Source: Pseudopithomyces maydicus (Eukaryota > Ascomycota > Dothideomycetes > Pleosporales > Didymosphaeriaceae). From it: a DNA stretch of 64,000 nt. Every line of letters begins with the position of its first letter. The first letter of the stretch is position 1. The stretch spans positions 434,001 through 498,000 of the forward strand of contig JANTUC010000015.1 in NCBI GenBank assembly GCA_026873275.1. Direction: 5' to 3'. The position numbers and the translations under genes are program-made. The notes below the pieces were generated by a model. It was not told where the DNA came from and ran no database searches. It saw only the letters and a program-made list of their open reading frames with translations. Positions 11,657 through 21,915 of this stretch are shown here, piece by piece.

Positions 11657-12078
11657 GGTGGAGCTTTGTTGTGGGTTGCCTTTTAGTGGGTTGTGTGCGC
11701 TTTTGGATAAATTGGCGGGCTTGCTTGAGAGCTTGGGTTGCTTTTGATATCGATTTTCAAGGGAGAAGATTTCCTTGAAGGGATGAAATTGAGTGTAATG
11801 AGAGCTCAAAAGGGTAGGTAATGATAACAAGTTATTGAATCACTGTCAATCATGAATGTGAAAGGTTTCAGTAACTGACAGCTTCAGTTGAGCCATTGAT
11901 ACTATGGGCTTTGTTCAGCTCAGGCACGAATTTATTGTCTCTCAGACATGGGCACATCCTTTCGACACACGCAAATTAAACTAAACTTGCGGAATGATTC
12001 GCTGTAGATTACTGGATTTATTGCCGCCCTGGAACAACAGATGACTTCTAGAGGTGACAAGATTCTTAATCGAACCAG
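11657..12078. other. Intergenic, 3' side of the amidohydrolase
   Basis: About 420 bp with no supported gene. It includes the sequence upstream of the decayed copy. A 252-codon plus-strand frame at 11020-11778 runs antisense through the pseudogene and is judged incidental. Confidence 0.45.
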
Positions 12079-13295
12079 CTAGTGTTGCGCATGTACCTCG
12101 ACACCTCCAATCCAAACCCTCTTCACGTCCCTAGTATTCCTTATATCTTTTAGCGGATCCCCTCCAACCAGCACAAGGTCTGCCCTCTTGCCCACCTGTA
12201 TCACTCCTCGGTCGTGTAGTCCAAAAGCTCTGGCAGGCTTGAGGGTAGCCGCAAGCAGAGCTTCCAGATTGGACATGCCCGCCTCCACAAGGTTATCCAG
12301 TTCATCGTGTAGCGAGATACCGAAAGGCACCTGAGCCGGAACACTCGGCTGCAGGTTCGCGTCTGTGCCGGCGAGAATCGGCACGCCGGCTTTATGAAGG
12401 AGCGTAGTTGTGTGAAGAGCGGCGGTGAAGTTGCGGTTCGAGGTCAGAGAGATCGCGCGCATCATTGTGAGGGTCGGCGTGGAGATTTGCTTGTTCTGGA
12501 GCATAGCCTCGATCGTTGCTGAAGCGAGAACGCGGTCGAGCGGGGCGTGGTGTACGTGTTCTGCAGTAGACAGTATAGCTTGAGTAAACGACTTATGGTC
12601 AGCGGCGTGTATGACGCTTTGCTTCCCGTAACTACCTGCTTCTTTAACAAGCAAGTTCAATGTCTCTTGGTCGAGACCTGGTGTCTCTGCGACAAATTTG
12701 AAGTAATCTGGAGCTAGGGATGCGTGTTGAGACTTTATCCAAGCGGGCGCGTCGGCGGTACCATTGACCAAGAGCGACGGATTGATCATGGCCGTAATGT
12801 TGCCGTGTACACTTCCAGGTGCGGAAGCGGGAGCGCTTGAACGGAGGATGGAAGGAAGACCTGGATGATTATCGAGTGAGCTGCAAAGCTCTGGTGCGTA
12901 GCATGCCATCACAAAGCCACTCGTTACACCCCACTTGGCTAGATCTTGCATGTGTGTGATGTTGGACGGGTGACAGTGGGTGTCAATAAAACCGGGCAGA
13001 AGTACACCACCTCGGCCGTCAACGTGCTCTGCGCCCGTCGGGTCCGACCCGATGAGCGGACCATCGATTATGACAGTAGAGGGGGAAGGATGCACGTGCC
13101 ATCGAATACGCGGACGTTGTCTAGGGCAATCTTTTTGGGGACGAGGGTCGCATTGGGTCGAGCGAGATTGTTGGCAGCGATGAGATTTGAATAGTCGGGT
13201 GGGACGACGCTACTGGGGTCGGGGCCGCAGCAGAAACTTGAGCGGGCAAAGAGGGCAGTGCCTGCAATAAGGATTCTAAAAGAGTTGAAGAGCAT
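12079..13295 (-). CDS. Secreted amidohydrolase (imidazolonepropionase-like), frame broken in a G run
   Basis: Leftward, intronless. It starts MLFNSFRILIAGTALFARS, a plausible signal peptide. NVRVFDGT is followed, one base out of frame, by STVIIDGP, then LLPGFIDTHCHPS. The metal-ligand set of the metal-dependent amidohydrolase superfamily is present in order: HCH of the HxH motif, the Lys in YFKFVAE, His in VIHAADHKSF, a later HVHH, and the Asp in ILAGTDAN. A cyclic-amide or amidine hydrolase, perhaps extracellular; the substrate cannot be told. The frame breaks at the plus-strand run GGGGG (13081-13085). One extra base gives a continuous 405-aa frame reading LPPSTVIIDG, a very usual sequence at this point in the family. 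I take this as an assembly error. The next gene upstream, on the same strand, is a Zn2Cys6 regulator about 290 bp away and could control it (inference). Confidence 0.78.
13081..13085 (-). other. Putative missing base (frameshift site 2)
   Basis: Five G on the plus strand (five C in the gene's sense). One more base restores the amidohydrolase frame. Confidence 0.65.
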
Positions 13296-13588
13296 TGCTC
13301 AGAAGATTGGTTGATAATGCATACCTTTCTGCATCTCCTGCTTTCGACGTTGATCGCCTTATATAGTTGTTGTTGGTCCGTCCTATCCAATATCCTAGGG
13401 AACCATTCAGGACTTCAACACTGACCCTGACTACCTATCTAGGCATTTGATCGCGAAACCTCAAAACCACCATGGTTGTCGTAGATGGCGGTGCATCGTT
13501 CATCTTACAGACAGCTCTTCAGGATCTCATTGGGCGAACCCTTACTTAATGCGGTTAGAAGCGCGCTCTCCAATGTGCTTACCTCTAT

Positions 13589-15168
13589 TTAGCCTAGCGA
13601 CCCACTGAGTCGTTCTGATTCCTGCGCAAGCCATCTTTCGCGTCGAATCAGTGCTATTTTAATACCAAATTCAGTCCCAATGCGCCGCAGAAGTTCGAGA
13701 ATTGACTGTTGGTGCACAGCAGAAAGCATGGGCACAGCTAGTGCTATGTCTAAGCCTCGCAGCAGGAAGAAGGCACCTAAAGCCCGCTTTTCTTTCGTTA
13801 CGTTCGTCTGCCCTTCGGAGTCGACGTCGCCTAGTAAGAACGCACTTGAGTTGACAATGCTGTCGACTGTCGAGTGTATGGTTTTCGCTATCTCTGGCAC
13901 TGATGGTGTAATCCCAGCTTCGAAGGTTGCTGTCTGAGGCTGTGACTGGATGGAACGAGTTGCCTTCAGTAACGATAGGCACAGGTGGATCTGACTGCAG
14001 AAATACGCTATCCATACGGCACCGAATTGGACACTTGTAAACAGACACATGTGGCTCTCTGAATTTAGACTTCTGAGATGCAACGACGCATTAGTCAGGG
14101 TACAAGCTCTCATCTGCCATGCTGGCGGAAGTGTGGAAGGCCAAAGTAAAACTCGACAATAGACGTCTTTAGCATGCTCCCAGGCTTGTGCGGGGGTATC
14201 CGACTGGATCTCGACAGTGCCTTCCGTTGTAGAAGCACAAACCTCCAATTTTCTACAAGCTACAGCTGTATCCCGTAACAGTATACGGAGTTCAACTCCG
14301 GCCGTGTTTTCAGATTCTAGGGGAGTAGTTCCCTTTGGCGTGGATTTTTCGTGGCGGTCGTCCATTGCTTGGATCTCTTGCCGTATAAGTACTAGGCGCG
14401 ATAGACTGCTCGACCTACTGGACATCTTCTCGGTTCCTGGACGCCGTAGGCGCATTAATTCTGCCGTTGCTTTCTCATGCGGATCCTTCCTCATGTTTGC
14501 ATTACCGGTGATAATCTATCATCGTTAGTGAGTAATCGCGATGGCTACCTGACCACTAACTTCATATTTTTGAAGAAGCATAATAGACATGAGGGTATGA
14601 TCATCGGTAGCAATATGTTTGTCGCGAAGTGATATTTGCAGAGCTTGCAACGCCCGTCCGTACTGTATCCTAGACTCGGTATGGAGCTGTTGCATCCCTG
14701 ATGTATTCGCCAGAGTTGCCAATGAAGTAGCGAGAAGGCTAGTCTGGAAACTCTTATCCGCAGAATTGAGCATAGAAGGTAAAAATTCCAGGTATCCAGG
14801 CAGACCTGCTGTCGACGGCGCTTCAACGAAGTGGTAGACAAATCGTGATATGGAATATTGGGCCCAATCAGTCGAAGGTTGGATAAAGAACGGCTGTGAG
14901 CCATGTGGGGCTATAGACAACATTGTCGGCTTGTTGGACCGGGCCATAGCAGAATTGTTCATTGATCTGAATGTGAGTTGGTCATCAGAACGGTAGCCCG
15001 GACAAGGCTTTCCGCGTTTTTGACACCGCACGCATTCTGGTTTTGCTTCATCACACTATTCTTGACTCAGATACTCGTACTGTGCGGTAGATTTCCAGTG
15101 CTGAGTACCTTCTTCTTCATCTTCCTACAGGCATGGCAGCCTGTGCTCAACTTTGGACGACTTGACAT
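13589..15168 (-). CDS. Zn2Cys6 transcription factor (493 aa)
   Basis: Leftward; exons 15109-15168, 14561-15055 and 13589-14515 with introns of 53 and 45 bp. Exon 1 encodes GCHACRKMKKK and exon 2 continues CDEAKPECVRCQKRGKPC. Together they form a canonical binuclear cluster (C-x2-C-x6-C-x6-C-x2-C-x6-C) at about residues 11-36. Intron 1 lies directly before the third Cys. The body resembles the fungal transcription factor domain of the short Zn2Cys6 class: an APSTAGLPGYLEFLP segment, then LMSIMLLQKYE joined by intron 2 to IITGNANMRKD. It acts in the nucleus as a sequence-specific regulator; targets are unknown. The amidohydrolase lies just downstream on the same strand. Phase and total length close without correction. 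Confidence 0.85.
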
Positions 15169-15802
15169 TGGTTGCTGTTCGTACTTGCAGGAAAAGTGCT
15201 ATAGATACTTATCGCAATTAGTGACACGGTCATAGGAGATACAGTCGCAATACGGAAGCCTAGAAGTCAGAAGGATCAAGGAGACCTAGTATGACACTAG
15301 GCCGGTATGAGTACAGCGCATGTATATGTGACGTCACCGCTGCCCAAAGTATCCTCATGGCTGCTTTTTCGAGAGTTATTGTCCTCTACTTGGTTAAAGT
15401 AATTGATAAACCAAAAGTTTTGATTCTTGAAGATTCAATTGGTCGCACATGTTTCAGTCTGCAGTGTGAAAAAAGTGCGGCATGGGCACATGCGGCTGAC
15501 AGCCTAGGTATCACACATGTGCATCTGTGGCGTAGGCATTGGCAGACTAATATACACACACAAGAGCTCGCAATCTTAGGAAAATACCGTTCAGCATCAA
15601 GCATCAACAAGCATGCAAATTCCAAAAGATAAGAGAAACACAAAGGTGTGGAGAAAAGAGCATCCCGACCGTAGTGGGGTAATCAACAATACCCGCACAA
15701 ACGGAACTGGCCAAATATTCATCAGTCTACTATCTATGCACCACATATCGGAGACTGAGATTTGCTGAGTCTCAGATTTATCTTCCAAGGTAACAAAATC
15801 TA
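15169..15802. other. Intergenic, no feature seen
   Basis: About 630 bp; short frames on both strands have no supporting signals. Confidence 0.5.
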
Positions 15803-17350
15803 TTAAAGAGCGTTCCCAGGTGCCGGTCCCGTAGAAGATGTTGTTGTTACAGGAGGTGCTACGACCGCCGAAGGTGTCACCATTACAGAAGATGAAGACG
15901 CCGTTGTCCCAGGAGATATCGCTACCGCCGCAGTGGGATGCATCGTCGAATTCAGGCATTTGATAGCGACGGCTGCACTTAAGTCACCTAACCCAGTGGC
16001 AGCCTGCCCGTCCGCAGCCTTTAACGGTAGGTTTACACCAGGGCATACAAATTTTCTAAGCACCCCGGTTAGTCCGTAACAACTTGGATCACTACCGGCA
16101 TTGTACTTACTTCGACGGAGCACCCTTCGTATCTGTGACTAGCGCAACTTCAGCCGCGTCCTCGCACGTCAGATTGCTGTACAGGTGGCAGTGTCCCTGG
16201 CCTTGATCAGAGGGACTCCATATATATCGACGATCTCAAATTTCACTTACACCAAAGTCAGGGCCCAGGAACGATGGCTGGGTAAAGTTCATTTGACCAA
16301 GGGAATTCAGCGGCGAGCATCCCTTGACTGAGCCATAGTCCAGCCATTGACAATCCTTCTTTTGGTTAATTACGTTCTGCTTGCAGACATAAACTGCACC
16401 AGGCTGGCCAATACCCGCGACACATCTGCACGGGTCGGGTGTGACGGGTGGATTTTCACGGAGGGCAATTCGACGAGGAGCAGCGCCTGGGGCTGTAGAG
16501 CATACAGGTTGAGCAACTGTCGGTGAGGTATTTGTAGGTGCTGTAGGTGTCGTGATTGAAGTGCTCGTAGCAGAAGAACTAGAAGCTGTATGTTCCGTGC
16601 TTGGGGTGCTCACAGCAGCAGAACTAGATGATGTAGATACTGCGCTTGTGGTTGTCGTAGCAGATGTAGTAGGTACCGTGCCTGCAGTTTTCACAGCAAC
16701 GCTAGACTCGTTAGGATGGTACATCGAGTTCACACACTTTATGGCGCTTGCTCCTGGCGCAGGAATGACTGCTCTTCGGATACCTGGACATGTGATTTTT
16801 CTGAAGAACATGATTAGTTTGGACAATCGTCACAAATGCTTTAGCAGCCTGGCACTTACGTGGGATCTTGCGGGACAGGTAGTGTGTTGTTAATTATGCC
16901 ATCTATGAGCTTGATCACGTCTCCATCTTTGCAGTCATTTGAACTATACTATGTTCGAGCGCACGGAGTTAGTATATTCACTCCTGAGTCAGAGAGTGCG
17001 ATGTCGAAGCATACGCAAATTTCTTGCGGCAATGAGGGTTTTGTTGAACATACCAGATGACAATGGCCTCCAAAATCAGGTCCTATAAGTGTAGCGTTTT
17101 GGAACTCTTCGTCAAGGACCCGGCAGTCTTTGGATTGATCTGAGTACTTCGTGTAAGTGCAATTCCCTCGAGAACCACACATGTATACGGATCCCGGAGT
17201 GCCTTGGCCGGCAGAGCATTTTGAAGGATCGGGAACCGGAATCCATACCGCAGTTTGCGCATCTTGTGCAGCTTGTTGATATTCCAATGAGGTTGCGGGT
17301 GTTGGCTGGCGGAGTACGAGGGCTTGTGTCAAGTAGGCTATAGCGCGCAT
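15803..17350 (-). CDS. Tandem-domain eight-cysteine protein (424 aa), unknown family
   Basis: Leftward; exons 17054-17350, 16860-16948, 16251-16800, 16111-16196 and 15803-16055, all GT-AG with phases 0, 2, 0, 2. The protein has two copies of one module separated by a long Ser/Thr/Ala linker (about residues 165-245). Module 1 reads CSAGQGTPGSVYMC ... LIGPDFGGHCHLYSSNDC ... ITCPG ... IKC. Module 2 reads CVAGIGQPGAVYVC ... CQWLDYG ... FLGPDFG|GHCHLYSNLTC ... FVCPG ... IKC. Each has eight cysteines at matching spacing. In both modules one intron lies at or near the GGHCHL stretch and another just before the CPG motif, so the gene arose by internal duplication with its introns. The N-terminal AIAYLTQALVL is hydrophobic but short, so secretion is likely but unproven. 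The last residues are S/T/P/A-rich. I know of no family name. A cell-surface or effector-like role is inference. Confidence 0.82.
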
Positions 17351-17774
17351 AGCGGATGTGATACGTACGTTGCCAAATTAAGTACACAGGGCAAGATTTA
17401 TAGGCTAAAGGAGAATACAGACTCGCAAAGTAAGTGGTTCAAAGACCAGTGATGAAGAAAGCTGACCGGAAACAGTGTAAGTTTTCTAGTCCCTGTGCAA
17501 GCTAACATTTATACCTTACAGACCTCTGCCGTGAAGAATCCAAGCACGGAACCCCATCGACTAGTCTGTAACTCAGAATCTAAACTGAAACCTTTCTCCA
17601 TAAACGACATTCAAAGTACCAACACACCTTCCGCACCCGCACATTCACACTTAGCGCCCAACTAAGTAAAACGGTACCTCCTTTCACAGCAGCCAGAAAA
17701 CTACATAATCCCCCATTGACACCCACCTCCACCTTCCACAGAATCGATCACTTCCCCACTATTAACCTTTCACA
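17351..17774. promoter_or_regulatory. Shared divergent promoter of two eight-cysteine genes
   Basis: The 424-bp gap separates the leftward tandem-domain gene and the rightward single-domain gene. On the minus strand TATAAAT (plus 17396-17402) lies about 50 bp before the ATG at 17350. The plus-strand side (17620-17774) is rich in C, A and T, as in many fungal leaders. The head-to-head arrangement suggests joint control (inference). Confidence 0.45.
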
Positions 17775-18339
17775 ATGCGCCCCTTGTCCTACTTCGCTCC
17801 CGCCCTCGTCCCCCGCACAGACCCCAAAATCATCGACAACGCTGCCTGCACCAAAGGTCAGGGCCTCCCTGGAGCCGTCTACATCTGCAAAGGTCACGAA
17901 TGTGCCTGGTATCCACCCGCCATCTCCACGCAATGCATGTCCTACGCCGGACTCGCTCTCCCCACGCTCATCGGGCCCGATCCCTCGGGTTACTGTCTGC
18001 TGTTCAAAGACGCGGAGTGCAAGGATATGGTGACGCCGTTCCCTGATAGGAAGTAAGTACTTAAGTAGCGACGTCAGCCTGTAAAAAGGCGAGGGGAGAT
18101 GAGAAGCTAATGGCTGGTGTGTGTGTAGTGAGATCGTGTGCCCGGGAATTGATGCTGGGATCCCCAATACTACGAGGGGTATGATATGCTATGGTTGTGT
18201 GGGCGAATGTCATCCACCGCGGATCGGAGAGGCTGCGCATCCGCCGCCGAATCTGAGACCTGATGATCTGATCAATATGCCGACACCTATGACCTCGCCT
18301 GTGGCGCCGCAGCCCGTGTATACGACGATGCAGAACTGA
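17775..18339 (+). CDS. Single-domain eight-cysteine protein (162 aa)
   Basis: Exons 17775-18052 and 18129-18339; the intron has donor GTAAGTAC and acceptor TGTGTAG, phase 2. The product starts MRPLSYFAPALVPR and carries one module: CTKGQGLPGAVYIC, then HECAWYPP, LIGPDPSGYCLLFKDAEC, and after the intron EIVCPG and MICYG. The intron sits just before the CPG motif, in the same phase as in the tandem-domain gene, which supports common descent. A proline-rich tail (HPPPNLRPDD ... MTSPVAPQP) follows and contains two further Cys. Probably secreted or surface-located, judging by paired Cys and small size, but the N-terminal hydrophobic stretch is weak as a signal peptide. It is divergently arranged with the tandem-domain gene. 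Function unknown. Confidence 0.78.
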
Positions 18340-18558
18340 AGAAGGGTTGATGGTGCGGTATATTATCGGAATACAATAGAATATGCATAAAATTTGTTCC
18401 CGAAGTAATTTTGCCCAGGTGTATTAGAGAGTGATTCATTCTAAACGAACAGCCAATACGGCCATCAGCACTTTCGTTCAAGATTACAAGTCAACCGGAA
18501 GACCCGTTCATCGCCCTGCTAAAGATGAAAACTACTCTATAGTACCCGAAAATCCCAT

Positions 18559-19375
18559 CTACTTCTGTGGAAACGTAATATGAGGATTCTGTTGCGCCAG
18601 CTTCATCTGCGCCCTATGCTTATGAAACTTGAACCATATACCGAACAACAAGCCTAGCACCGAACAGCTCGCCGATACCACCACGCCGATGAAAGCCCCT
18701 TTGCTGAGTCCCGCAATCTTATCATCGCCTTTTCCCTGAGGGCTTGCTGATTCCGAAGACGACTGAGAAGCTGCTGCCCCCGAGGAAGTTTGTGTCGCGA
18801 CGGTAGCTGTGGGGCGAGATGTTGCTTGTGTGCCTAGTCACATTAGTCGCATTCTTATATGTTGGTAAGATAGACCCACCTTTAGAAACCGTTGCATCTG
18901 TAGCCGCGGTCGGTGTGGCGGCTGCCTGCTCTATGCCCTCAGGTGTATATGCGGCGCCCAGCGCCTGACTGCAATAGCTCGCATAAACGCTTGTACCAGC
19001 GTCGATGTCTGTTTGTTGGGGCGAAGAACACAGGTATGTTGCGCAGCTTGATATGAAAGAGTGTGCGACGGTAGCAGATGACGGACGACAATAGCAACCG
19101 TTGATCCATGGCGCGGAGCATGAAAGGTGAATGGCGATGTCGCCGCCTATATCAGGAGTATCGTTGTCGCCGACTGCAAGGCATGTTTAGCCTGGACAAG
19201 ATATTCAAGTCTGCTCAACACATTACTCACTGTCCCAAACGCACTGATTGATACAGGCTGGCAAGAGAGAGTAGTTCTTTTCGAACTTGATGGACGCCTC
19301 AAGGGTAGCCGGGTCGTTCGCCTGGGACCTGCCCAACACTACCAACAAAACGACGGCCAAAACTGTCGAGAGCAT
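18559..19375 (-). CDS. CFEM-like single-pass membrane protein (237 aa)
   Basis: Leftward; exons 19231-19375, 18880-19173 and 18559-18833. Signal peptide MLSTVLAVVLLVVLGRSQA, then LPACINQCVW, HLSCSAPWINGCYC, SSCATYLC and YASYCSQA: eight cysteines in the CFEM order (PxC..., CxC, C-x4-C, C). The gap between Cys2 and Cys3 is longer than in classical CFEM, so I call it CFEM-like. A Thr/Ser/Ala stalk spans exons 2 and 3, followed by a hydrophobic segment (AFIGVVVSASCSVLGLLFGIW) and a short basic cytoplasmic tail (KFHKHRAQMK). CFEM proteins act in haem/iron acquisition, adhesion or host interaction; which applies here is not shown. It is convergent with the single-domain eight-cysteine gene, ending 220 bp from it. 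Confidence 0.82.
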
Positions 19376-20806
19376 ATTGCAACAACTTATTCTTGTGTAC
19401 TGAAGGAAAGCCTCTTCACCGGTGGGTAGGACAACACCACAGGGTGGAGGCCACCCACAGTATATGCCATCTTCGGCCTCCTTCACTGTGGCTTCCAGCA
19501 GAACGGTCTAGTCTACCTCTTGAAAAGCAACCATGCACGACCTCTTTAGTTCAACACAGATTTGCGCAATCGGGTGGATCCATGTCCGTCTATTACTGTC
19601 TTGTGGCTCGCAGATACACGAGCCGCATGGGGCCAGCTGAAGTGTTCTCACCAATCAAGGTTGTCAGATACCAGCAGGGCTGAATGTCTCTCCAGCCCGC
19701 CAAGTAGCCAAGCCGCCGTAGGGGAGAGAAAAAGCTTCGAGTTGGGTGGACATGGCTGGAGGTGGACAATGTCTTGAAACGGTGGTTCAGCGTAGACGGA
19801 ACTTGCCGTGGCAGAAGCGAGCTGCATCGTGTTGATGCGAGTAGGCAAAGGCCGATACACCAATAGATTTCTCTGGATACAAGATGCCATCGGGTGGATT
19901 TCGAAAGATGCGTTGCCCTGGCACTCATGCTCGGCGTAACAGGGCAACGTTGCTGACCGAGGTGTCGCTTGCGTTAGGTTCCACACGTTGTGTAACGGCA
20001 ACATGATAAATATTACCGTGTCAAGGAGAGCAAGTTATGCTGAAGACGAGGGAGCATGGAAGATATTGGCCTTGGCCGTGTGAAGTCAAGATAAACGTTT
20101 TCAGTCGGACAGGAATAGCAAGTGCAACCCTGGTCTTGAACAGGAAGCTGGGCTCCTTCCACAGGCAACGTCGGTTCCAGCTGCAACAATTCGACAGTTG
20201 GAATATCTTCCGACGAGGTTCGAGCGACGTTAACAATCAGGGCGACGTGCTGACGAGACTACCGTCATCGCTCCCAGTGATGATTTACACGCTACAATCG
20301 GGCCTGCCTACACGCGCACGCGTCTACCTCACGCGTCTACTTTCAACGAGATGATGTCTCGACACCACGGAACCGTTCAACCAATAGAGTTATGCTCGGC
20401 GGTTCTTGGGAGCATCGATATTTGGTCTCCCCAGTTAATACAACCACAACTCAGTATATGCGTGAGTAACAGTCAAATTCTCTGGGTGCAACTTTCTGAG
20501 GAGCAGGAACAGGATCGGGCGACGGCAGAGTTTTATGGAGGAAAAACCGGATGACTAAGCGCATGGCCACTGCGCTGGGCTGGGGCCGACCAGCAAGGCC
20601 GAGTGGCGGAGGGGGAACGACTCGGAATGCGGTCGCCCCTCTGCCTGGCCTGGTCTGCCAACTTCCTGCGACTCTTGCCAGTGCGGTTCGGCGCTTCTTG
20701 CACATCGGTCGCCATGGATGCGTAAACGTCTCTAAAGCGACGCATCGGCTCGCTTTAGAGCCATCTGGAGAGACAGAACTACGCCGCCTCCCGTAAGACC
20801 ATCGCC
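19376..20806. other. Intergenic, no supported gene
   Basis: About 1.4 kb. Several overlapping frames of up to 118 codons appear on both strands without domains or splice support. GC content rises towards 20.6 kb, where stop-poor frames become frequent by chance. Confidence 0.5.
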
Positions 20807-21673
20807 ATGGCCAGGACCAAGAAAGCCCGTACGGTCCCAGTGACTGCGGGTGCCGTACGCTACAAGACGAACGACATCGATGCCCTCGTTGCTCAGCTCG
20901 ACACGCTCAATATCGCCTCGCACCTCGCCTTTGACTCTGAATCCGACTCGGACGCCGAACCAGCGCGGCCCTTTCAGCCTTTCCGCTTCTTCGATCTGCC
21001 CTCCGAACTGCGCGCTTCCATCCTCGAGCTCCTCCTCGTAAAAGAGAAGGCCGTCGATCTTGACCCCGCCAATACGCGCACCATTCTGCCCTCCCTACGC
21101 CTCTTCTTCGTCTCCCGCCGCATGCACGCCGAAGCATCGCATGTTTTCTACTCGCAGAACACATTCCGCATCTTCGCTATCAATGGCAGGTTCTTCCATA
21201 CGAAGAAGCAGCTGTTGATGCGGCTGCCCACGCGCTACATTGCGCACATGCGGAGCCTCGAACTGCGACTGGGTCCAGGTTTCAACAAGCCGCCGAAAGG
21301 CTGGGTGGTAGATTCAAAGCTGAAGCTGGAGGCTGCAGTCAACGTACGTGTGCTGAAGGTCTTCGTTGAGTTGGATCCCGCGAGTCATCCGAGCTTCGAG
21401 GGCTTCAGGAACGAGGGGTGCGGGGCGGAACAGTTTTTCACCGTGTTCAGCGTGGGGCTGCTTGGGTGCTTGTTTGGAGAGCTGCAGCAGTTGCGGAGAG
21501 TCGAGTTCGATGCGTACCCGGGGATTTCGCGGGAGAGCCCGCTGATGAGGGCATTGGTGGAAGAAACACGGGTGGGCGGCAAGGAGGTAGCTTGGGGCCC
21601 TGAGCGCGGCTGGGATAAGATTGTGGACACGGATCTGGGTAGCATGCTGCAGAAATTGGGAATCGACTTGTAA
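20807..21673 (+). CDS. F-box/2EXR-like protein (288 aa), intronless
   Basis: The first ATG gives a basic N-terminus (MARTKKARTVPVT), an acidic low-complexity stretch (FDSESDSDAEPARP), then FRFFDLPSELRASILELLL, the LPxELR motif. LRLFFVSRRMHAEASHVFY and SQNTFRIF follow, which is the usual second motif of this fungal group. The remainder contains leucine-rich segments (RYIAHMRSLELRLG, NVRVLKVFVELD) as in substrate-recognition regions. No introns, unlike the two relatives at 5.4-6.4 and 9.8-10.9 kb, so it is probably not a recent local duplicate of them. An SCF-type adaptor role is inferred only from motif resemblance. Confidence 0.85.
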   Translation: MARTKKARTVPVTAGAVRYKTNDIDALVAQLDTLNIASHLAFDSESDSDAEPARPFQPFRFFDLPSELRASILELLLVKEKAVDLDPANTRTILPSLRLFFVSRRMHAEASHVFYSQNTFRIFAINGRFFHTKKQLLMRLPTRYIAHMRSLELRLGPGFNKPPKGWVVDSKLKLEAAVNVRVLKVFVELDPASHPSFEGFRNEGCGAEQFFTVFSVGLLGCLFGELQQLRRVEFDAYPGISRESPLMRALVEETRVGGKEVAWGPERGWDKIVDTDLGSMLQKLGIDL

Positions 21674-21816
21674 AAAGGACGACTGCATCGCTGCGCGCGG
21701 GGGATAATTCATCCACCGCTGCGATGCTTGATAGAAGGACCTGGGGCCATTGTCGAACCCGACATGTACATTTTTCTTGACCTAGATTGAAGCGCATAGA
21801 CTGCACTCATCTTACG

Positions 21817-21824
21817 TATATATA
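21817..21824 (+). promoter_or_regulatory. TATA box upstream of the deaminase-like gene
   Basis: TATATATA about 95 bp before the ATG at 21916, followed by a C/T-rich leader. Position and sequence fit a core promoter. Confidence 0.45.
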
Positions 21825-21915
21825 GACTTCCGATATACCTCCACCTTAGCATCTTCGCAACCCCAAACTAGCGCGTCTTCACGCGTCCCTCCCATTCCCA
21901 TTTTACCCCTCCACC

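Noticed and set aside
11020..11778. 252-codon plus-strand open frame
   Set aside because: It lies antisense to the decayed cysteine-rich gene, is low-complexity (Pro/Ser/Arg/Gly), and has no domain; the minus-strand reading shows clear homology to intact relatives.
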